Source: Takakia lepidozioides
Lineage: Eukaryota; Streptophyta; Takakiopsida; Takakiales; Takakiaceae
Direction of reading: 5' to 3'
Assembly (NCBI GenBank): GCA_030704615.1
Contig: CM060734.1
Location: 23,066,001 to 23,126,000, forward strand
Length of the DNA: 60,000 bases
Made by a program: the position numbers and the translations under genes. The notes under the pieces were generated by a model that did no database searches, was not told the origin of the DNA, and saw nothing but the letters and a program-made list of their open reading frames with translations. Positions 12,301 through 21,400 of the stretch are shown one piece after another (within the stretch, counting starts at the first letter, position 1; every line of letters starts with the position of its first letter).

Positions 12301-15300
12301 ATATCCTAAGTTAATCAACTCTATGTCTTGGAAGCAGGATCGCCCTGTCGAACAGGCTAAGTCCTGGCGGAAGAGAGTAGAAGAGATTCTCAAGGATCTG
12401 AGTCTAAGCCTGCAAGTCTTGACCCTGCTGGATAAATCTGACTTAGAGGCTGTAGTGTCCAAAGCCATGTCTGTTGCCAGGAGATTGTCTGATGAAAATG
12501 AAGTTAGGCAGAAAACTTCCCTGAACTTGTTTCCAGTCTGTGACGTGGGAGAGGATATCATGGATGACCTCAAGGGTTTACCCACCCTTGACACTAGACT
12601 GAAATTTAAACTCAGGGCGGTAAGCCTACCTTTGAAGAGGAAACAGCTGCAGGGAGGAAAGAGGGATTGCAATTGCCCGTTGTGTGGGCAACCTGAAGAC
12701 AATATTCATTATCTGATTCATTGTCCTGGGTACTCTCATGAGACAGACGCCCTCTTCAAATCCATCAAGGGAATTGTGCCTGAACCTCTGTTCACCAGCT
12801 TTGAAAGTCTCGAGGCTGAGCCAAAAGCCCAGGCCCTTTTGGGGCGTAGTTATTGGGCAAACCACACACATCAGATTGATGCTTGTGGGAAGGGATTTCT
12901 AGAGGATATCTGGAAAACTCGGATTAATTGTCTGTTACAAGGTAAGTCATACTACCGGCGTCAGCCCCTCACAAAGGTAGTTTCTGTCCCTTTGTCTTTC
13001 GCTCAAACTGAGCGCGGGGTCAATGGCCATAAGGCTATGGCAAACAACGTCTTATGAGTACATTCTCTCTCATTGTCCTGGGACTACGGCAAACAAGTTG
13101 ATCGAATCATCTAACTACAGAGTAACAATATCATACAGACATTAAAAGGTAACCCAATAGCTACAAGAAACCTGCATGGGTAGATGATACTACCGGCGTC
13201 AGCCCCTGACAAAGGTAGTTTCTGTCCCTTTGTGTTCCGCTCCAACTGGGCGCGGGGTCAATGGCCACAAGGCTATGGCAAACGTCTTATGAGTACATTC
13301 TCTCTCTCTCTGGGCTACGGCAAACAACATCTCTCTCTCTCCCTAACCCAGTCGCCTAAAAGCTCCGGCAGCTCACACAGCAGATTGATGCTTGTGTGAA
13401 GGGCTTTCTAGAGGATATCTGGAAAGCGCATATTAATTTTAAGTCCCACTACTGGAGTGAGCCCGTCACAGAGGTAGTCTGTTGCCTTTTGTTCCGCCCA
13501 AACTGGGTACGGGGTCTAGGGCCTCAAGGCTATGGCAAACGACATTTTACGAGTACATTCTCTCACCCACTAACTCCCCCACGCCCCTTGGGAGGGGTAT
13601 TTTTCTATATCCTAGGCTGTCTATGCACTCTCCGTTGTGGGGAGTAGGCCTGGTTTTCTGTTGTTTTGTTTATTCATGTGTGCCCTGTGGGCTTCCTCTG
13701 GACATTATAAACGTCATTTTCTTTTGCTTTACTTTCTTTCACTCTGGTTTTCCTAATTTTGAAAGAGCTGAAAGGAACGTAGTCAAGATTGCAAGTCAGA
13801 AAACTGATACCAGGTGTGGATGGGGTTCTCTTCAGCACTACACAGGAACTAGCAGCGGCAACACGGTTGACAGAGAGACTGATTCTGGCAGGTGCCTATG
13901 ATTTCACAAGGGCTGTTCTCCGGACCTCCTTCCTGGCCTCATGCGTGTCAGCATGCCGAAGCCGGACCATGAGTTTGGCAGACACTGTCACTGTCATGGC
14001 TCAAAGGTTGGGGAAGCTCTCTTTCTTTCTCACACTCTCTTCTTTCCACAATTTCACCAAGCAATGAATAATCCAATGCCAAAAACAGTTGAGATCATCT
14101 TTCTGTCTAACAAGCAGGCTTGTATGCAGGTAGGTAGGAAATGATAACGGCTCTTACAGTACACTAATTTGTTTCTGCAGGCTCCGTGAGAGGCTCCAGG
14201 AATGCAACGGTGATGAAGTGTTGAAGGCTGAGGCAGCTGCTAAGGTCCAAAGATTTACAGAATGGGCTCTGAAGTGCATTGGATCACACTCAAGGGGAAA
14301 GGGGACCAGGCCTGGCACACAAGTGGACTTGACCACTGCCAGAATCCATAGCTCGACTATTGAGTCACGGCTCCAGCTCATGGCCTTCAAGCGTTTCTTG
14401 GAACTTGCAGGAACTCAGTTGACCAAAAAGGACTACACTGAGGCCTTTGATGCTGCCTGCTTTCCTCTCACTCTCTTTTCCAGTGCTATAGATCCAGGGT
14501 GGGCAAGTGGAATTGCTGCAAGTGCCATGCAAGGGTTGCTTGGCCTGCTGGTTGAAGGAGGTGCAGACAATGTAAATCAGTGCTTTTTGGAGGCGGCTCG
14601 ATTTGGAAGTACAGAGCTTGTTCGTATTCTGCTTCAGGTGCAGCTATATCTGCCCTTTCCTGTTATCTCTTTTCACTTTTCTGGGTCTGTCTTGTCTTTC
14701 TTTGTTTCTTGGTGCCAACCAGTTCTTCTCATATGTCTGTCGGATTTGTGTCTTTCATGTGTACTAGTCTGCGTTTACTGGCCTTTCGTAGGACAACAAT
14801 TACCATAGGAAATGGCCATAGAAGATGATTCAACTGAGTTTCAAAACTCATGGTATAGGGTTTAGTTCAGGGCACGAAGGTCTCTCTCTTCCCCAACCCT
14901 GGTGGGCTAAAGTGTCTATCAGTGCCAGCTTACAAAGGTGTAATATCTCTCTCTCTCTCTCTCTCTCTCTCTCCTTTTGTTCTCCCCAAGCAGTCTGACG
15001 GACAATCTGCCCCTATGTGTGCGGAGCCTGTGCGTCGTGTAACTGAAAGATTTGGTACCCTGAATGGTTTACCAATTCTCAAAGTTTACACAAGACGAGC
15101 AAAATCTACACATGGGGTAACTGTCCCCCCTTTGCAGAACGGTTGGCCGTCCAGGAGCAATCACAAGCTACCTAGACGACAAACAATTCACACGCAAAGG
15201 GCTGGCTTGCGGCTGGCCACTTTCAACTTCTCAGGGTTGACCAACCAAAGGAAACAACTTGAAGTGGGACAAGTTCTTCGGACTAATGATATTCATATCT

Positions 15301-18300
15301 GTGCTGGGCAAGAAACATGGGAAACGTCGGATAAACTGGTTGGAGATGTCATTGGTTATAAATGGGCAGGTAAGATGTGTACTCTCAAGGCAGCCTCTGC
15401 CAAACGCGGTCAAAAAGGGGTTGGATTCTTTGTCCGTGATTTCTTGTTTGACAATTGTGAAATTATCAACAAGGGTTTGAGGTACGAGCATAGTATCTGG
15501 CTAAAACTGAATTTGAAGGGCGGCATGAGTACAAAGGACCTCTTTGTTGGTTGTGTTTACATGCCCACAGAGGGGACCCTTAGTGCTGACGTAGACAAGG
15601 CCTTCGAAGATGTAAAGCTGGACTGTGCTTCGTTCCTTGCCAAAGGTCAGGTGGTACTATTGGGGGACTTCAATGCCCGGGTGGGCAAAGGGATCCATCA
15701 GGACGATATCATTGGACCTTTTGGTGAGGACGAGCTGAATTCTAATGGCAGACGGTTAATTAACTGTCTAGAAGAGCTTCAGCTTTTGACCTTGAATAAC
15801 AGGACAAGAGGTGACCAAGTGCAGTGGACTCGTGAGAAACCCCAAACTGGGGAACGTTCCATTGTGGACTATATCATAATGGACAAAATTTTGTTCCCCC
15901 AGTGTGCCAATGTGTTGATCGACAGAACTGATATTGGTACCTCTGACCACTTCCTGGTTTAATCAGCTTGTTAGGTCTCAGAAGAAATTATACTGGGACA
16001 AGTTATACAGTGAAATAAACTCAAACCACCATGGTGGTAATGACAAGAAATTCTGGTTGGCCCTTCAACGTTTGTACAAACCGAAAAACGGTCAGCAAGT
16101 ACAAGCGCTGAAGACTACTACAGGTGCAGTGGTGACTTCATCGGTTGACATTGTCAAAACCTTTGAAACTCACTACAGTATCCTTGGCAGAACTTCTAGG
16201 TCTAACAGTGAGGGGTCTTCTGCTGAATGGAGGGACACAGTTGGAAAAACTGTTCCTATGATTCAAAACAGCCCTGATGAACTGGAGTATATTTCAATGG
16301 CTTATAATGCTCCCATTAGTTCTTCTGAGATTGTGGAAGCAATTGAACATTTAAATGGATATAAAGCTGGTGGACCTGATGGTATTGTCAACGAGCTTAT
16401 CAAGCACGGTGGCGATCCCATGATAGAGGCCCTAGTTCTCCTCTTTAACCTTATCTGGAAGACTGAAATGATCCGCTTTCGCTGGCGACAGGGGGATCAT
16501 TGTCAATCTATACAAGAAGGGTGACAGAGAAGAACCGGGGAACTACCGTGGCATCACGCTCCTCAATGCTGTTGGCAAGACATTCTGCAGAGTTATAAGT
16601 ACTCGTCTCGAGGTTGATCTGGAGTCCAGAGGTTGTTTCCACGAAGGCCAAGCTGGCTTTCGGCGAAACAGGGGCTGTGTGGATCATATCTTCACTCTAA
16701 GCCAGATTATCCAGGGAAGGAAAAAAGAAGGGAAACCCACTTATGTCTTTTTCCTGGATGTCAAAAAGGCTTATGACACAGTGTGGAGGGATGGCCTATG
16801 GTTCCGCCTCTGGTCTTGTGGGATCAAGGGAAAGATGTGGAGAGTTGTCCACAACTTGTATGCTCACACCAAAAGCCGTGTCACTGTTAACGGACAGAAG
16901 TCCAACTTCTTTGACATAGACCAAGGTGTAGCTCAAGGATGTACTCTCTCCCCTCTGCTCTTCAATGTTTTCATCAATCAACTCCTCGAGGATGTGGAAA
17001 GTGAGGGATTTGGGTTAAGGGTGGGTGATACCACCATACCAGCCCTTATGTTTGCGGATGACTTCGCAAGCATAGGGGAGACTCCAACCAATCTCCAGGA
17101 GTTGATTGATTGCGCGAAGAGATACTTTGATCTTTGGGGGCTAGAGGCTAATGTCAGCAAATGTGCAGTGGTAGCATTCAACGACAGAGGAGAGGGAGGA
17201 AGTGATCTTAAGTGGCAGTGGGGTAGCCAAGAGATCCCGGTCCTCCCTTCCTACACTTACCTGGGCGTTGAGTTTTCCTCCAATTGTAATTGGGATGCAC
17301 ATATCCGGAAAGTTGTTCAAACTGGCAAGGGCAAAGCTCTGGGGCTCACTAAATTTTTCCACCGCAGAGGGGTCAACTCTGAGGTTAAGAAAACCATGCT
17401 TTGTCGCGTTATTAGACCTGCCTTGGAGTACAGATCTGCTATATGGGTTGATAACTCCAACCAGGCTAAGTCTCTAGAATCCATTCAAGTGGGGTGCTTA
17501 AGGAGTGTATGTCAGCATGCTCCAAAACAGCCAATGTGGCTGTTAGGGGTGAGTTTGGCATTCCGTCCTTAAGCTCCCGACGAGATGAATTCAAGGTCAG
17601 ATGGTGGGGTCAGCTGCAACATATGCCCAACACCAGATATCCTAAATTAATCAACTTTGGAAACAGGACTGCCCTGTCAAACAGGCTAAGTCCTGGCAGA
17701 AGAGAGTAGAAGAGATTCTCAAGGAGCTGGACCTGGATCCGCAAGTCTTGACCCTGCTGGATAAATCTGACTTAGAGGCTGTAGTGTCCAAAGCCATGTC
17801 TGTTGCCATGAGATTGTCTGATGAAAATGAAGTTAGGCAGAAAACTTCCCTGAACTTGTTTCCAGTCAGTGACATGGGGGAGGACATCTTGGATGACCTC
17901 AAGGGTCATCTACCCACTCTCGGCACTAGACTGTAATTTAAACTCGGGGCAGGAAGCCTACCTTTGAACAGCAAACAGAAGCAGAGAGGAAAGGGAGAGT
18001 GCAATTGCCCGTTGTGTGGGCAATCTGAAGACAGTATTCATTTTCTGATACACTGTCTGGGGTTCTCTCATCAAAGAGACGCTCTCTTCAACTCTATCAA
18101 GGGAATTGTGCCTGTACCCCTGTTTACCAACTTTGAAAGTCTCGAGGCTGAGCCAAAAGCCCAGGCCCTCCTGAGGCCTAGTTTTTGGGCAAATCACACA
18201 CAGCAGATTGATGCTTGTGTGAAGGGATTTCTAGAGGATATCTGGAAAACCCGGATTAATTCTATATATGAAGGTAAGTCTTACTACCAACGTCAGCCCC

Positions 18301-18394
18301 TGACAGAGGTAGGTTCTGTTCCTTTTGTTCCCGCTCAAACTGGGCGCGGGGTCAATGGCCACAAGGCTACGGCAAACAACGTCTTATGAGTACA

Positions 18395-18431
<37 letters not shown>

Positions 18432-21400
18432 CTGGGCTGTTCGAGTTTGCTTGCAGACAAGTGCCTCAGTGAGTGCCTGTATGGCAGTTGCGGGAAAATA
18501 AGTTTATACCTGCAGCTGAGTTGCAGGGATAAGCTAAATCCTGGTGGGTGGGAACTCCACAAAAGGCTCTGGGAGGAGTAGTTTCCCGTGGGGTCAATGG
18601 CTCGAAGGGTATGGCAAGGCAACGTTCGCACGGAATGGCATGAGTACATTCTCTCTCACACACAACTGGGTGTGACATTAATGCACGAGTCATTTGCAGA
18701 TCCTAAATAATTAAATGTCTGTCTGTCCTACTCACTTGCTGTCTGTGTGGTGATGGTTATCACCTAGCAATCCACTGTGACTAAGGTGTCAGTATATGTC
18801 ATAGCCGACAAAAATTGATGATTAGTACTTCTCCCTCTCTCTTGCTCTCTCACTTTGCAGATAATTAGAGCCTTCTATCCTATTTGTTGACCAGGGTAGG
18901 GCCCTGATTGTCTGCTGTGCAGATTGCACACAGGAATGGCGTAGAGCTAGATGTGGACTTGGCGCTGGGTTTTGCTTCACACTATTGCAAGATTGCCACC
19001 ATGGATTGCCTGGTTGATGATGGCAACACACAGGCCTTCTTGGGACCTCTCATGCGGGCTGCTGAAAGGGGTTGCATGGAGGTTGGTTCCTTTTGATGTG
19101 GATTTGGTTCTATCATCAAGGTCGAATATGGTGGCTTCATGTCTGTCGTATGGCTTATGGCAATAAGAGTATTAAAAGCCTATAAGAATCTCAACAGTCA
19201 CATGTCTTGTTCTTCCTTCAATGGAGTTGGCTTGTGCTAAGATACCGATACCTGTACACACAAACTGGGGTCTTAGATGCAAGTGGGCCATGGGGTTGTT
19301 TTTGCATGAACCTTTCAACTACACGTCCCTGACATTAGGGTTTGGGAAATGTGAGACTTTTACACTGTTAGTTTATCTATCATACTAGACAGATGATGTA
19401 CTCTTTTGCTTGCCTTAGCTTGTGGAATCATGTGTGTGGTGTGAGTGAGAGCGATATATGTACTCATAAGATGTTGTTTGCCGTAGCCTTGTGGCCATTG
19501 ACCCCCGCGCTCAGTTTGAGCGGAACACAAGGGGACAGAAACCACCTTTGTCAGGGGCTGACGCCGGTAGTATGACTTACTTTGGAACAGACAGTTAATC
19601 CGAGTTTTCCAGATATCCTCTAGAAATCCCGTCACACAAGCATCAATCTGCTGTGTGTGGTTTGATTCTCAGCCTCGAGAATTTCAAAGCTGGTATACAC
19701 AGGTTCAGTCACAATTCCCTTGATGGATTTGAAGAGGGCGTCTGTCTCGTGAGAGTACCCAGGACAATGAATCAGATAATGAATATTGTCTTCAGGTTGC
19801 CCACACAACGGGCAATTGCAATCCCTCTTTCCTCTCTGCATCTGTTTCCTCTTCAAAGGTAGGCTTCCTGCCCTGAGTTTAACTTTCAGTCTAGTGCCTA
19901 GGGTGGGTAAACCCTTGAGGTCATCCATGATGGCCTGTCCCATGTCACAGACTGGAAACAAGTTCAGGGAAGTTTTCTGCCTAACTTCATTTTCATCACC
20001 AGATGACCAGAGTTGGAGCCATAGACCATCTCTCCACACTGTGTCATAAGCCTTTTTGACATCCAAGAAAAAGACAAAAGTGGGTTTCCCTTCTTTTTTC
20101 CTTCCCTGGATTATCTGGCTTAGAGTGAAGATATGATCCACACAGCCCCTGTTTCTCCGAAAGCCAGCTTGGCCTTCATGGAAACAACCTCTAGATTCCA
20201 GATCAACCTCGAGACAAGTCTTAAAACTCTGCAAAGTATCTTGCCAACTGCATTGAGAATCCTGATGCCTCGTTAGTTCCCCGGCTCTTCTTTGTCACCT
20301 TTCTTGTATAGGTTGGTAATGACCCCCTGTCGCCAGCGAAAAGGGATCATTTCAGTCCTCCAGATAAGGTTAAAGAGAAGTACAAGGGCCTCTATCATGG
20401 GGTCACCATGCTTGATAAGCTCGTTGACTATGCCATCAGGTCCACCAGCTTTATGTCCGTTTAAATGCTCAATTGCTTCCATAATCTCAGAAGAACTAAT
20501 GGGAGCGCTGTAACCCTTTGAAATATACTCCGGTTCATCAGGGCTGTCTTGAATCATAGGAACAGTTTTTTCAACTGTGTCCTTCCATTCTTCAGAAGAT
20601 CCCTCACTGTTAGACCTAGATTTTCTGCCGGGGATACTGTAGTGGGTTTCAAAGGTTTTGTTAATGTCACCCGTTGAAGTCACCACTGCACCCTTAGTAG
20701 TCCTCAGTGCTTGTACTTGCTGACTATATAACTTGTCCCAACATAATTTCTTCTGAGACCTTCGATATCTTTGAAGATGTGGTAGTACCTAAACATTTCT
20801 TCGTTGGCTTTCAAATTGCAGCACTCTTTATAGGACTAGTCTCTCGGCTATCTTGAGTTTGATCTCATTGGTCCACCAATTAGCAGCTCTACCGCAGACA
20901 ATTAGTTTCCTCCCAATGATCTTGTCAGCCACAGAGACGAAACTTTCCCAAGATTCCACTGCTCTTTCGACTTCATTTCTTGCATTGCCAGAGCAAGACT
21001 GAAGATCTTGGAGTGAATGGACAAAGTGAGGGAGAGCCTCTTGCAAGGCCTGGACATACTTAGCCTTGACCTCTTCATTTTGGAATTTTTCTATGCGCCA
21101 CTTCCGAATCAAACGTTTCACAGATCTCTTAGTGTTGGGGAAACACCTTTTGATCTTAGTCCAAACCAGGAAGTGGTCAAAGGTACCGATGTCAGTTCTG
21201 TCCATCAATACATTGGCACACTGGGGAAACAAATTCTTGTCCAGTATGATATAATCCACAATGGATCGTCCCCAGTTTGGGCTTTCTTAGGAGTCCACTG
21301 CACTTGGTCTTCTTTTGACTCAAGGTCAAAAGGTGAAGTTCTTCCAGACAGTTTATTAACCGTCTTCCATTAGAATTCAGCTCGTTCTCACCGAAAGGCC

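Larger units (their letters stand above)
14983..18393 (+). mobile_element. LINE copy 2 in SKIP35 intron 4, 5'-truncated, with reverse transcriptase
   Basis: It begins inside the 47-residue repeat block, so it is 5'-truncated. Order: endonuclease (14983-15958), linker, reverse transcriptase (16300-17570), C-terminal zinc domain (17960-18390), tail. About 400 bp between endonuclease and linker are deleted at 15958: HFLV runs straight into NQLVRSQKK. It ends GTCTTATGAGTACACTCTCT followed by TC and CA repeats. Confidence 0.8.

Noticed and set aside
13482-13901. Frame overlapping SKIP35 exon 3
   Set aside because: Runs from LINE tail into the exon in the wrong frame.
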